Source: an uncultured Prevotellaceae bacterium
GTDB lineage: Bacteria; Bacteroidota; Bacteroidia; Bacteroidales; Bacteroidaceae
Assembly (NCBI GenBank): GCA_900321965.1
Contig: ONYA01000003.1
Span: 62,001-126,000 of the forward strand
Direction: 5' to 3'
DNA: 64,000 bases
Shown here: piece after piece, positions 34,648 to 44,223 of the stretch
How the letters are laid out: every line of letters starts with the position of its first letter
How positions within the stretch are numbered: position 1 is the first letter of the stretch
Notes under the pieces: generated by a model
What the model was told of the DNA's origin: nothing
Databases searched by the model: none
Seen by the model: only the letters and a program-made list of their open reading frames with translations
Translations under genes and position numbers: made by a program

Positions 34648-36951
34648 TTACATGGTTGGTATGACGTAAAACTTGCGGTTGTTCTTAAAGTCGAGCATCC
34701 ACTGGTCGCAGATGACATGGTCGTCGAGAGCTTTTATGCGCAGTGTGTGGCGACCCTTCGTAACGCTTACGGCGGTCCGCTTCAGCGCCTGACCGCGGAG
34801 CACGTTCAGCTTCCAGGATTCGGAGCGGTACTTCTCCTTGAGCGAGATGGTGACGGGAGCCTGACTGTCAATCTGCACCGTATAGCGCAGGTCGCCCTTG
34901 TCGTTGGGCTGCGTGGGTATCATGGCGGTATAGAGCATGGCGGCGCCGTCCTGTAGCGTCTCAAACTCGTAGACCGTCTCCCCTCCCTTGGGGATGGCGA
35001 CGGCCCGACCAGAATGGCCAAGCATCCCGATAGGCTGACAGCCGGCGGTGGCCGACGTCCATTGGCAGGCGTTCCTACTGACGTAAGTATCATCTGTAGC
35101 ACTGTCGGTTGCCAATGTCGTCCGCACCTGTCCGAATACGGGCAACTGACGAGGAGCCGATGACATTAGATGCTGCCATTTGCCGCCGTTCAGCTGATTG
35201 TAGCGCGCCATCAACAGCTGTATCTCATCGTAGGCACGGCTACTGGCGACAGAGTCGCTGAGCATTTTCCGGCTCATGGCTGCTGAAGCATGGACGGGAT
35301 AGAGCACAGCCGCAAAATAGGCGTCTTGCAGTGACGGCGGTACCAGACGGGCGTAGGCATCGACGGTTGCTTCTATAGCGCCGAAGTCGGCCAGTCGCTG
35401 GCAAGCCTCAGCAGGCGTGAACGCCGTGGTCGTTGGCACTGACTTGCCGCCAGGATATTTCTTCTTGTCGAGTTCCACCTGCGTCCAGCCCATAAACTCC
35501 GGACGGCGAATGGCATTGAGGCGATAGAGTTCACGCATCGACGGGGCAATGGCACGTCCCACCGTAGCGCCAAACTGCATACAGAGCCAGTTCTGCAAAT
35601 GCTGCTCCAGAGTAACCACTCCCCTCTCCTTGCGAGAGGGGCTGGGGGTGAGGCTTTCAATATCCCACGCCATATCGAGGAAAAGCTCCAGGTCGTAGGC
35701 AGCCACCTTCGGGTCGTGGACGTTGGCAATCCACAGACGGCGACAGTTGTGGTCGTAGGCAGCACGCATCTCGGAGTAGACGAGTCCTGGCTGCGTCGTC
35801 GTCAGCCACAGGTAGTCATGGGGACGCCCCCAGTAGCTGAGGTGGTAGTAGACGCCTCCCCCACCCTGCCGTTGCTGTTGTTCGGCATCTGAGAGGCGGG
35901 TCATGTAGCCGTAGTTGTCATCGCACCACATCAGCGTCACGTCGTCAGGCACGCGGAGACCACTCTCGTAGATTTCCAGAACCTCCTTATAGGGAATAAA
36001 GACCTGCGGCACACGCTCCACATCCTTACGATAGTACTTGCGGATAAGTTCGCGCTGGTCGTCGATGACCTGCTGCAGACCGTCGAGCTTCTCCTGCTTG
36101 GTCTTCACGCCCTCCATAGAGCCGTCATGGATGCCGCGCATGCCAATAGTAAAGAACTCCTCGGAGCCTTTCACCTGCTGCAGACGTTCCTTCCAATACT
36201 GCTGCACCTGCGAGCGGTTGGTGATGTAATTATACGAACCACGGGAGCCGTGGTCCCACTCGGCGACATTGTTGCGCAGCAGAGGCTCGCAGTGGCTGGT
36301 GCCGATAAGGATGCCGAACGAGTCGGCCATCTCCTTGTTTCCCTTGACGGTGAAGAAGCCCGGCGTCCCCTCGTGCATAGCCGGCCAGAGGATGTTGGCC
36401 CTCAGGCGCAACAAGAGCTGGAACAACCGCTTGTAAGTCTGAGGCCCCATATTGTCAGCCGACCAACGGCGCAGGCTCCAGTCCTCATCGTTAATAAAAA
36501 TGCCACGATAAGCTACCGACGGGGTATGCTCCAGGACGAAGTCGGACGGCAACGCCAGGCGCGTCTTCCGTTCAGGCACGACATCGCCCCACCACACCCA
36601 GGGCGAGACCCCCGCCAGACGTGAGAGTTCAAGCAGCCCGTAGGCCGCTCCCCGCCCGTTATGGCCTTCAACAAGTATCTGTCCCTCAGGAGAAACGCTG
36701 AGACGGAAACCGTCATCCGTTCCCTTTCCCTGAACGATACGGATCGTGGCCTTTTTTGAGGCGACCGCCTTCATACCCGTCACCTGCTCCATATCACCAC
36801 TGAACATCTGGAGGGCGATTTTCACTACAGGGTCAACTTTCCCTACTACCTGATAGCTGATGGGATGCTGACCATCGAACCAAACGAACTGCGCCCTCGC
36901 CGCAGACACAGTCAAAGCGGTAAGGGCGCAGATTACGATGAACTTCTTCAT
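34648..36951 (-). CDS. Glycoside hydrolase family 115 (alpha-glucuronidase-like)
   Basis: A 767-aa secreted enzyme (signal 1-20, AARAQ) of family GH115, which removes (4-O-methyl-)glucuronic acid from xylan or arabinogalactan. Family segments seen: GHNGRGAAYGLLELSRLAGVSPWVWWGD-type sequence (about 95-120), YRGIFINDEDWSLRRW, LRLRANILWPAMHEG, GTSHCEPLLRNN, VTLMWCDDNYGYMTRLS, and YYHLSYWGRPHDYLW. The C-terminal 170 residues form the usual beta-sandwich. Within the chain, TPSPSRKERG (about 439-448) is encoded by a palindromic repeat (35621-35656) and looks inserted. It is slightly shorter than many GH115 proteins. It starts 7 bp after the SusD gene. Confidence 0.92.
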   Translation of the reverse strand: MKKFIVICALTALTVSAARAQFVWFDGQHPISYQVVGKVDPVVKIALQMFSGDMEQVTGMKAVASKKATIRIVQGKGTDDGFRLSVSPEGQILVEGHNGRGAAYGLLELSRLAGVSPWVWWGDVVPERKTRLALPSDFVLEHTPSVAYRGIFINDEDWSLRRWSADNMGPQTYKRLFQLLLRLRANILWPAMHEGTPGFFTVKGNKEMADSFGILIGTSHCEPLLRNNVAEWDHGSRGSYNYITNRSQVQQYWKERLQQVKGSEEFFTIGMRGIHDGSMEGVKTKQEKLDGLQQVIDDQRELIRKYYRKDVERVPQVFIPYKEVLEIYESGLRVPDDVTLMWCDDNYGYMTRLSDAEQQQRQGGGGVYYHLSYWGRPHDYLWLTTTQPGLVYSEMRAAYDHNCRRLWIANVHDPKVAAYDLELFLDMAWDIESLTPSPSRKERGVVTLEQHLQNWLCMQFGATVGRAIAPSMRELYRLNAIRRPEFMGWTQVELDKKKYPGGKSVPTTTAFTPAEACQRLADFGAIEATVDAYARLVPPSLQDAYFAAVLYPVHASAAMSRKMLSDSVASSRAYDEIQLLMARYNQLNGGKWQHLMSSAPRQLPVFGQVRTTLATDSATDDTYVSRNACQWTSATAGCQPIGMLGHSGRAVAIPKGGETVYEFETLQDGAAMLYTAMIPTQPNDKGDLRYTVQIDSQAPVTISLKEKYRSESWKLNVLRGQALKRTAVSVTKGRHTLRIKALDDHVICDQWMLDFKNNRKFYVIPTM
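35621..35656. repeat. Palindromic repeat inserted in the GH115 coding sequence
   Basis: CCCCTCTC (35621-35628), loop CTTGC, GAGAGGGG (35634-35641), followed by CTGGGGGTGAGG. It keeps the frame open and encodes TPSPSRKERG. Elements of this shape are commonly seen between genes in Bacteroidota (from general knowledge), so finding one in frame is unusual. Confidence 0.7.
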
Positions 36952-36958
36952 TCAATGT

Positions 36959-38974
36959 TTACTTATAGGGCAAGTAGCAATTCTGTGTGGTTATGCCAGC
37001 CGCATTATTCTGAAGCATACGACTGAGCCACCGGTCGCCGAAGTTACCTCCGTAGGTACCAGCCTGGTTCTTGTGAAGGGCGATACGGCGGAGATCGGAG
37101 AAACGGGTTCCCTCGAAGGCGAACTCCATAGCATACTCATCGCAGAGGAGGTCTTCCATCGCGTTGATATAGTCATCCTTGGTATAGGCGTTGAGTGCAA
37201 GGCCGAACTTCTTGCTGATGTCAGCAATCTTGGCATTGAGGACGGTGCTATAACGGTAGGTAGAATATAAATCCTCTACAGCACCGGCACCATGGAAGTG
37301 AATGCCGACAAAGGACTTGCTCGCTCCGTTCTTGAAAATGTCGGAGTTGGCCTGTGCCAAGAAAGGAAGCTTCTCAGTCAACAGCGTGTAGGACTCTGGT
37401 GTGAGGTAGTACTTGTCATCGATGTGCGACTGCGTCATGTCGAGCACCTTGTTACCATTCTCATCAATAGAGTCATTGCCAGCCTGATCTTTCAGATACA
37501 CCTCAAGATAACGATAGTTGGGGAGCTCAGAGTGGAGACCATTCTTCAGCACGGCAAAGGCTGCATCGGGGTAGCCCATGCGGTTGATAGCCTCAGCAAG
37601 ATGGAGCCATACAGTGGCATTACGATAGAGGAGGACATAGGCTGTAGAAGGCTTGTAGGTGTAGACATAGGAGGAGTCGGCACCTGCTCCCTGGCTGACA
37701 ATCATTGCACGGGCATCGCCGAGAGGCTCGTTACGCACAATCCAGTTGAAAGGAGACACCTTGACCTGCTCGGTGTAATAATAATACTGGGCACGGCGTG
37801 CAGAATCGCAATAAGCCGGGGATGGTACGACCTGTATGTCTTCGGTCTTGGGGCAGCTAAAGCTAAAGGTTATGTTGGAAGATATGGCGCTACGACTCTC
37901 GGTACCGTAGTAGTTATAACCGAAGGTTGCAGGAATGTCGGTTGTCTTGCCCATGGTGTAGTTGACGGCCATGGGGATGTAAGAGATGACATCGCCGGGC
38001 GAAGCTGAGTGCTGGAAGGAGCTGAGCCAAATAGGCTGCCCGTTGTAGAGCGTGGAGTTCTTGCTGGCATTATAGTCAGCTGGCCAATACTGGAAATTCT
38101 TAAAGATGGGACTATAGGAGCTGTAGGCGTTACTCATCGATTCATTATAATTGACGGAGATGTTGCCGCCGCTAAGTCCCTCGTAGCGCAGGTACTGATA
38201 ATAACAAGTAGCGGCCTGCTCGTACTGTCCAAGTTCGAGGTAGATGTCACCCAGGACGACGTTGAGCGGGATAAAGCACTTGCGTGGATTGATAAACTTC
38301 TCCAGATCGCCCCAGTTGAGGTAGCCCACAGAGCGCGATGTCTGCCCGAAGGTAGGCACACTGAGCTGATCCTCTGTGTAGCGTGCCTTGAGTGTTTCGA
38401 GCATCTGAGCCTCGCCGGCAAGAATGGTCTGATAGTTGGTCATCGTGGTATTGGCATTGATTTGGCCAATGGTGGTGACGGGTTCAGTGATGTAAGGCAC
38501 AGCGCCATACTGACGTGCGAGCTGCAGATAGGCCCAGGCTCGGAACGAGGCAACAGCGGCGTACTCGTTACAGACGACGTTGCGGGCGCCAGTAGCGAGC
38601 GTGGTGTCACGATGAGCGAGATAGTAGTTGCAGTTGTTGATGACCTTATAATACAGATAGACGCTATCGTACTTATTGGTAGCATCAGCAGAGAACGAGG
38701 CCAGGTTGCGCAGGTGCGTAGATGCCTTGTCAGTAGGCTTCACCAAGTCGCCTCGCATTTCGTTTTGGAAGTAATACTGGTCGGCCAACTGCTGCATAGC
38801 CTCCATAATGCCGTATGCATAGAAGACGGAGTCGGTCTTCTGGTCGAGAGCCGGGTCGAACAACTGACGCGAGCTGTCTGCCTCAAGCATGTCGGAGCAG
38901 CTGGTGACTGCGGCACCGCCGCAGCACAGCGAACATGCGATGAGATATTTCGTGATATTCTTGGTAATCATCAT
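36959..38974 (-). CDS. SusD/RagB-like outer-membrane lipoprotein (pair 1)
   Basis: A SusD-family glycan-binding lipoprotein that works as the lid of a SusC-type transporter. The frame extends to 39007, but starts at 38974/38971 (M-MITKNITKYL) give the lipoprotein signal with CCGGAAVTSC (lipobox Cys about 24) and match the start of the fasciclin lipoprotein at 42334-44175. SusD features: N-terminal TPR-like helices (AYGIMEAMQQLADQYYFQNE, ASFRAWAYLQLARQYGAVPY), 'LHLAEAINRMGYPDAAF' and the C-terminal FEGTRFSDLRRIALHKN. At about 670 aa it is longer than a typical SusD (500-600). It follows SusC by a few bases and precedes GH115 by 7 bp. Confidence 0.93.
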   Translation of the reverse strand: MMITKNITKYLIACSLCCGGAAVTSCSDMLEADSSRQLFDPALDQKTDSVFYAYGIMEAMQQLADQYYFQNEMRGDLVKPTDKASTHLRNLASFSADATNKYDSVYLYYKVINNCNYYLAHRDTTLATGARNVVCNEYAAVASFRAWAYLQLARQYGAVPYITEPVTTIGQINANTTMTNYQTILAGEAQMLETLKARYTEDQLSVPTFGQTSRSVGYLNWGDLEKFINPRKCFIPLNVVLGDIYLELGQYEQAATCYYQYLRYEGLSGGNISVNYNESMSNAYSSYSPIFKNFQYWPADYNASKNSTLYNGQPIWLSSFQHSASPGDVISYIPMAVNYTMGKTTDIPATFGYNYYGTESRSAISSNITFSFSCPKTEDIQVVPSPAYCDSARRAQYYYYTEQVKVSPFNWIVRNEPLGDARAMIVSQGAGADSSYVYTYKPSTAYVLLYRNATVWLHLAEAINRMGYPDAAFAVLKNGLHSELPNYRYLEVYLKDQAGNDSIDENGNKVLDMTQSHIDDKYYLTPESYTLLTEKLPFLAQANSDIFKNGASKSFVGIHFHGAGAVEDLYSTYRYSTVLNAKIADISKKFGLALNAYTKDDYINAMEDLLCDEYAMEFAFEGTRFSDLRRIALHKNQAGTYGGNFGDRWLSRMLQNNAAGITTQNCYLPYK

Positions 38975-39013
38975 ATTATTATTCGATTTACGATTTACTA
39001 TTATCAATTTCGC

Positions 39014-42000
39014 TTAGAGGTTAATCTTGACACCCATAGAGAAGATGCGTCCCTGAACGATGTTACCGCAGTCGATGCCCTGGTAGAGCTGGTTGTTGCT
39101 GGCAGAGAATTCAGGATCGCTACCCGTGTAGCGTGTAAGGGTGAAGAGGTTGCTGCCCTCAGCCCATACAGAGATGCCCTGCAGCCACGACTGCCACGCC
39201 TCGGGGAACGGCACCTGATAGGTAAGCTTGACATTCTTCATACGGAGATACGAGCCATCCTCTATCCAACGGTCGCTGAAGCGGTTGTTGCCCATCGGGT
39301 CGCCATAGTTCAGGCGGGGCAGTTCAGCCTGCTGTCCCTCATAGCGCCAGTGGCCTACCTCAGCCACCTGCTGGTTGTAGAGTGTAGCACCGCTGTTGAG
39401 GACAGAGCGCTGGTAGTTGTAGACATCATTACCCAAGCTGTAGTTGAACTTCACACCCAGCGTAAAACGCTTCCAGTTAAGATTCAGGAAGATGTTACCA
39501 TAGATGTCGGGATTAGGATCGCCGATAATGGTCTTGTCGCTATCGTCAATCTTGCCGTCATTGTTCAGGTCTTCGAAGTGGACGTCGCCCGCTGCGAAGT
39601 AGTGCTTGGCACCCGTCTCGTCAAGAATATAGAGGTTGGCAGCCTGGGCATCAGCCGTCGTCGAGAAGACACCCTTTGTCTTATAGCCGTAGAACACACC
39701 CACAGGATTGCCCACAGCCGTCAAGATATTGTTAGTGCCATAGATAGAAGAGGTGTAGTTGCCATTAGCCAAGGACTTGACCTCATTCTTATAGTGACCT
39801 ACGGTAGCACCAAGCTCTAAGTGCCAGTCTTTCATGACGACAGGCTTGCCGTTGATACCGGCCTCGAAGCCAGTGTTGCGCAAATCGCCGTCGTTAGTCC
39901 AATAGTTGTTGATACCACCAATGGGGTTCTCGAAACTCTTGAGAGCCAGCAAGTCCTTAGTGTTATGGATGAAGTAGTTGAAGGTAGCACCCAGACGGTT
40001 CTGAAGGAAGTAAGCTTGCAGGCCGACATTGAATTTCGACGTCGACTCCCACTTGATTTCCTCGTTACCGACATTCGTGAGCTGCATACCAATCTCGGTA
40101 TAGTTGAAACGAACGGTGTTGAACGAAGTGCGTGCAGCATAGTTGCTGATGCCATCGTTACCGCTGACGTCGAAGCCGGCGTTCAGACGCAGGTAGTTGA
40201 TACCGCTATGCTTGGGGAACCACGCTTCGTTAGTCAACACCCATCCCAACTGTACACTGGGGAAGATGGCCCACTTCGTGCCAAACATCTTCACGCCTCC
40301 ATCAGCATTTGAACCAAAACGGCTGTTAGCCTCAGCCAGCACGGAGACAGTAGCGAAATACTTATTCATGTAGTTGTAGTCGCCTGAAACATACCACTGC
40401 ATATTCTTCCACACATCGTCGGCACCTGCTACAGTAGAATAGACGTTGTTTCCGGTGGCCAGCTTCGGGTTCTTGTCATCCTCGAGCTTCGTCGAATACT
40501 GCGTCGTCAGGTCACTGTTGTCGTATGAGTAATAGTTGTAGCGGAAGCCGCCCATAGCCGCGATGGTGTGAGCACCAATCTTCTTGTTCCAATCCAAATG
40601 AGTATTGCTCAAGACGTTAATCTCCTTCGAGAAAATAGAGGCAGTCTTAGAATAGACGGTACCGAGGTTCTCAATAGCGAACGAAGGCAGACCGATATTT
40701 GGACGGTAGTAGGCCTGTGAGTTGCGGTTGAGGTAGTAGCTGAAGTGAGATGTGAGTTTCCAGTCTCTGCTAATCTCATAGGTCGGCGTGATTGTCACAT
40801 TGAAGAACGTGTTTTCATTACGGTTCTTACGCTCGCCGCTACCGTTAGATATCAGTGCCAGCGGATTGGCCAGCGAGTAGTTGCCGTCATCCAAGGTGCT
40901 GTAGAGATTGTCAGCGTCAGAAAGCAACGACGTGAAAGCCTCGATATTCTTGTTATACTGGTACGGATTGAGCAAAGGACTCTTGACCAGGGTCAGGAAA
41001 GCCGGTGAGGTAATCACACCCGAATTGAGGTCGGCAGCGATGCCCTCGTCAAAGAGGTTCGTATTGGTACGCGAGAACGACATATCAAACTTCGTCTTCA
41101 GGTTCCAGAGCAAGCTGATGTCGGTATTGAAACGCACATTGATGCGGTCGAAACTGGTGTTCTCGATATTCTTCATCGTCTGTATATAAGCCACAGAGAG
41201 ATTATACATACCGATGTCGTCACCACCCTGCACGTTGATGCTGTAGTTATGCGTCAGCGCAGTACGGGTGACATAATCATTCCAGTCAGTATCATTATGA
41301 TAGGTGTTGTAGTAATAGCCGTCCTTGGCATCGTTCAGGAAGTTGAACTGCAAAGGATTGGTAGAAGAGCCGATACGCTTTTGCACCTCGGGAATGGTTC
41401 CCAACTGCTCCACCGCATAGTTACGGTACTGGGATGCATCCATCATAGTAGGACTGCTGGGAACAAACGTCCAGCCGACACCAAGCTTGGCATCGATGCG
41501 CGTAGCCATAGAGTGTCCACGCTTGGTCTCAATCAAGATTACGCCATTGGCGCCACGGGCACCATAGAGTGCCGTTGCATTCTTCAGCACTGTCACCTTA
41601 TCGATATCCTCGGGCGAAATCGTTGACAGCATATTGAAGATATCGCCCAAATGCAGTGACTGTCTGTCGCGCTGCATGTCCAGTTCGACGCCATCAAGGA
41701 TGACCATCGGCTGGGCGTTGGCGTTGATAGAACTGATACCACGTATGAACATCGCAGCACCCTGATCAAGATTACCCGAATGCATGTTCATACGGATGTC
41801 ACCACCGAGTTTCGATGTCATCTCCTCGTCAATCGTCAAGCCATTGCCGTCAGAGACGAAGCTGTTGGTAGCCGTTATCGAAGTACCGTTTTGATACATC
41901 GTGGCAAAAGCATCACTCAGCAGTCGGATGCTCACCTTCTGTTTCTCGTCGCCAGGAACAATAGCGACCTGCTGTGACAAGTAATCCGGAGCCTGAACGA

Positions 42001-42334
42001 AGAGTGATGTAGTGAAAGTAGGCACCTTAATGGTGAACTTTCCCTCTTCGTCAGTCATGGCCACATAGCGGTTGTCACTGAGGGTCTGTATACGCACACC
42101 AGCCACAGGTTTCTTCGTGGCTTCATCGACAACGACACCCTGCAATGTGAAGGTCGGGTTGGTATCGACAACCTTGGCGCGCTTAGGCGCTTTGATGGCC
42201 GTAGAATTCTCGTCTTCCTCGAATTCATCCTGAGCAAAAGCCACAGAGCTTGCTGTCAAAGCGATGGCACAGAGTGAGAGTCTGAGACTCTGACGCTGTA
42301 TGAAGTTAAATATCGTATGTTTCATCGTTGTCAT
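39014..42334 (-). CDS. SusC/RagA-like TonB-dependent outer-membrane transporter (pair 1)
   Basis: An 1106-aa TonB-linked transporter that imports oligosaccharides bound by its SusD partner. Signal peptide (about 1-34, SSVAFAQ), an acidic stretch, a carboxypeptidase-regulatory-like domain (LQGVVVDEATKKPVAGVRI), plug domain (MFIRGISSINANAQPMVILDGV, TVLKNATALYGARGANGVILIETKRG split around the ANGV), and a 22-strand barrel ending FSMGVKINL. The signal sequence is long and starts MTTMKHTIF; a start at the second Met (42325) is equally possible. With the first start the ATG shares its A with the TAA stop of the upstream fasciclin gene, so translation is coupled. Confidence 0.93.
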   Translation of the reverse strand: MTTMKHTIFNFIQRQSLRLSLCAIALTASSVAFAQDEFEEDENSTAIKAPKRAKVVDTNPTFTLQGVVVDEATKKPVAGVRIQTLSDNRYVAMTDEEGKFTIKVPTFTTSLFVQAPDYLSQQVAIVPGDEKQKVSIRLLSDAFATMYQNGTSITATNSFVSDGNGLTIDEEMTSKLGGDIRMNMHSGNLDQGAAMFIRGISSINANAQPMVILDGVELDMQRDRQSLHLGDIFNMLSTISPEDIDKVTVLKNATALYGARGANGVILIETKRGHSMATRIDAKLGVGWTFVPSSPTMMDASQYRNYAVEQLGTIPEVQKRIGSSTNPLQFNFLNDAKDGYYYNTYHNDTDWNDYVTRTALTHNYSINVQGGDDIGMYNLSVAYIQTMKNIENTSFDRINVRFNTDISLLWNLKTKFDMSFSRTNTNLFDEGIAADLNSGVITSPAFLTLVKSPLLNPYQYNKNIEAFTSLLSDADNLYSTLDDGNYSLANPLALISNGSGERKNRNENTFFNVTITPTYEISRDWKLTSHFSYYLNRNSQAYYRPNIGLPSFAIENLGTVYSKTASIFSKEINVLSNTHLDWNKKIGAHTIAAMGGFRYNYYSYDNSDLTTQYSTKLEDDKNPKLATGNNVYSTVAGADDVWKNMQWYVSGDYNYMNKYFATVSVLAEANSRFGSNADGGVKMFGTKWAIFPSVQLGWVLTNEAWFPKHSGINYLRLNAGFDVSGNDGISNYAARTSFNTVRFNYTEIGMQLTNVGNEEIKWESTSKFNVGLQAYFLQNRLGATFNYFIHNTKDLLALKSFENPIGGINNYWTNDGDLRNTGFEAGINGKPVVMKDWHLELGATVGHYKNEVKSLANGNYTSSIYGTNNILTAVGNPVGVFYGYKTKGVFSTTADAQAANLYILDETGAKHYFAAGDVHFEDLNNDGKIDDSDKTIIGDPNPDIYGNIFLNLNWKRFTLGVKFNYSLGNDVYNYQRSVLNSGATLYNQQVAEVGHWRYEGQQAELPRLNYGDPMGNNRFSDRWIEDGSYLRMKNVKLTYQVPFPEAWQSWLQGISVWAEGSNLFTLTRYTGSDPEFSASNNQLYQGIDCGNIVQGRIFSMGVKINL

Positions 42335-44175
42335 TATTCATTATCAGAGTTTGCCCATAAGTCGTTATATTCCTTCGGAACGAGGTAAACGCCTGCCACA
42401 CGCATCTGCTGGTCGTACTTACTACGATTGGCAGAGGATGTGTATGACTTGGTATGCATCATCATCAGGTTAGGATAAGCATCCAGTCCATAATAGCAGG
42501 CGGGGAAAGTGAACTCACCGAGGTCAATGACGTTGACACGTCCAGGATCGCCCAGGCATATCAGCTTCGTGCCGTTATTACCTTCATCGGTAGTAATCTC
42601 AATGCCCGAGTTAGCCCCCTGTGGCAGCACTGTGAGTTGCTGCTTGTTGGCAGCATCCGTCCAGCTGAGATAGAAGCGCAGGTAGTAAGGCTTCACGGCA
42701 GCCAGAGGCTGCTCGACTTGTGCAGGAACGGTGACGACATAGATATGATAGGTTGTCGAGAGCACGTTTTTCAGCGGGAAGCAGAACTCTGGCTTACCCG
42801 TAGTACCGTCAATGTTGGCACTGTCAACAGCCACGTATGAGAAGAATCGCGCCATCGGCGGGAAGAGCCACTGACGAATCATCCTTGGCACCTTGCTGAA
42901 GAGCGAGTCACGTCCGACGAGATTGGTCAAGGGTACGTTATGTTCTGTCAGCTTATTCACCTTAAGCGTAGTAAGGATTTCGTTGTTACCCACTTTTATT
43001 GCGGGCTTACTGACTCTGATGGTAGGATTGTAAGTCTGCCACGAGCGGAAAGCGAGCAAATCGACAGTACGTGTCAAGCCATTACTCATCTCATTGGCTT
43101 CTACCACATGGTCCATCATCTCGTCTATATGAGTGAAATAGCGGTATGAGGTAGAGTAGACCGTGTCTGCTGGAGCGTAGGAACCGTTGGCGAAGAGTTG
43201 CTTATTGTAAGGATAGCTTTCTGAGAAGACGAGGTTGGAAACGATATTACGGCAGGTCAGTGAGTCCTGCAGGTCGTCGGTCGTCGTAGCAGCCTTTTCA
43301 GCCTTTGCATCAGTAGCCTTGATAGAAGAAGCCACCGTCGTCTTCTTCGTCAAATCCATATAATCCATCTTCGGGATATAATTGAAGCACGGATTGATTT
43401 TCGCATACGCTTCCTTCCATGCACCGTCGTTGGGAATGAACATACAGTATGTACTGTCCTCATTATCCAAGTCGGCACGCATGATTTCGCGGATTACGTT
43501 GTTACGCTTCTTCATCACAGAGTCCAAATAGGTCTGCTTACCGTCGCGAAGCGGGCCGATGACGGAGGCGTTGACGTCAAGATAGTACTCGTCGTACTTC
43601 TGTATGTACTTCTTGATGGAGTCGCAGCCCGTAAGGTTGTCAATGTTCTCATAGAGGTTGTAGTAGAACTCCGACATACCGTTAATCTTATGCAGCACGC
43701 CATTGGTTGACGGGCTGTTGACCGACAAGTAGTTGTAACCGTCGAATGCCGTCTGTGTGAAGGGATGATGCTTGGCATTGAGCGATACGATGGTGACACT
43801 GTCTTGAGCAGCCGACACCTGATAGTTATACTCCGTGATGTGCTGCTGTATGAACTGCTTTACAATCGTAGCACTGTCGCTGGCCATCAGACGATTGTAC
43901 TCATCATCGCTGATGGCGTTGTCAACAGGTGCCCAGACGGTATAGAAGCGTGGGCTGTTGAGGGCTTCCGAGAAGTTGCACTTACGGGCAAGGGCAGCAA
44001 ACTTGGTCAGCTGCTGGTCGCTGCTGATATTCTCCCACAACGTCATATTAGCTCCCGGCTGCGGATCCTCAGGCACCGTGTTATAGTCAGAATAATCGGT
44101 GCAGCTGGTGACTGCGGCACCGCTGCAGCACAGCATACAAGCGAGGAGATAATTCTTGATATTCTTGGTAATCAT
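42334..44175 (-). CDS. Fasciclin-domain lipoprotein (FAS-1)
   Basis: A 613-aa lipoprotein (MITKNIKNYLLACMLCCSG then AAVTSC, lipobox Cys about 25) with FAS1-type domains: LTKFAALARKCNFSEAL, FYTVWAPVDNAI and GVLHKINGMSEF for the first, and FIPNDGAWKEAY for a second that is more diverged; the C-terminal third is strand-rich (FYLSWTDAANKQQ, VNVIDLGEFTFPACYYGLDAYPNL). FAS1 domains mediate adhesion or ligand binding in other organisms; here they probably act as surface glycan-binding or assembly factors for the SusCD complex (inference). The signal-peptide DNA is about 91% identical to that of the SusD at 36959. Located between another fasciclin gene (48 bp) and SusC (1-bp overlap). Confidence 0.85.
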   Translation of the reverse strand: MITKNIKNYLLACMLCCSGAAVTSCTDYSDYNTVPEDPQPGANMTLWENISSDQQLTKFAALARKCNFSEALNSPRFYTVWAPVDNAISDDEYNRLMASDSATIVKQFIQQHITEYNYQVSAAQDSVTIVSLNAKHHPFTQTAFDGYNYLSVNSPSTNGVLHKINGMSEFYYNLYENIDNLTGCDSIKKYIQKYDEYYLDVNASVIGPLRDGKQTYLDSVMKKRNNVIREIMRADLDNEDSTYCMFIPNDGAWKEAYAKINPCFNYIPKMDYMDLTKKTTVASSIKATDAKAEKAATTTDDLQDSLTCRNIVSNLVFSESYPYNKQLFANGSYAPADTVYSTSYRYFTHIDEMMDHVVEANEMSNGLTRTVDLLAFRSWQTYNPTIRVSKPAIKVGNNEILTTLKVNKLTEHNVPLTNLVGRDSLFSKVPRMIRQWLFPPMARFFSYVAVDSANIDGTTGKPEFCFPLKNVLSTTYHIYVVTVPAQVEQPLAAVKPYYLRFYLSWTDAANKQQLTVLPQGANSGIEITTDEGNNGTKLICLGDPGRVNVIDLGEFTFPACYYGLDAYPNLMMMHTKSYTSSANRSKYDQQMRVAGVYLVPKEYNDLWANSDNE

Positions 44176-44209
44176 AATTTCTAATTCCTAATTTCTAATT
44201 CCTAATTTA
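44175..44209. repeat. AATTAG-type leader repeat, copy A
   Basis: On the minus strand a run of AATTAGGAATTAGAAATT units directly precedes the ATGATTACCAAG start of the fasciclin gene. Related runs precede the starts at 48228 and 51722. Confidence 0.55.
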
Positions 44210-44223
44210 GGGCGAAGCCCGCT

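Noticed and set aside
38009..39820. 603-aa open frame opposite the SusD and SusC genes of pair 1
   Set aside because: It spans two real genes and their junction on the other strand and has no recognisable domain; a by-product of GC-rich third positions.
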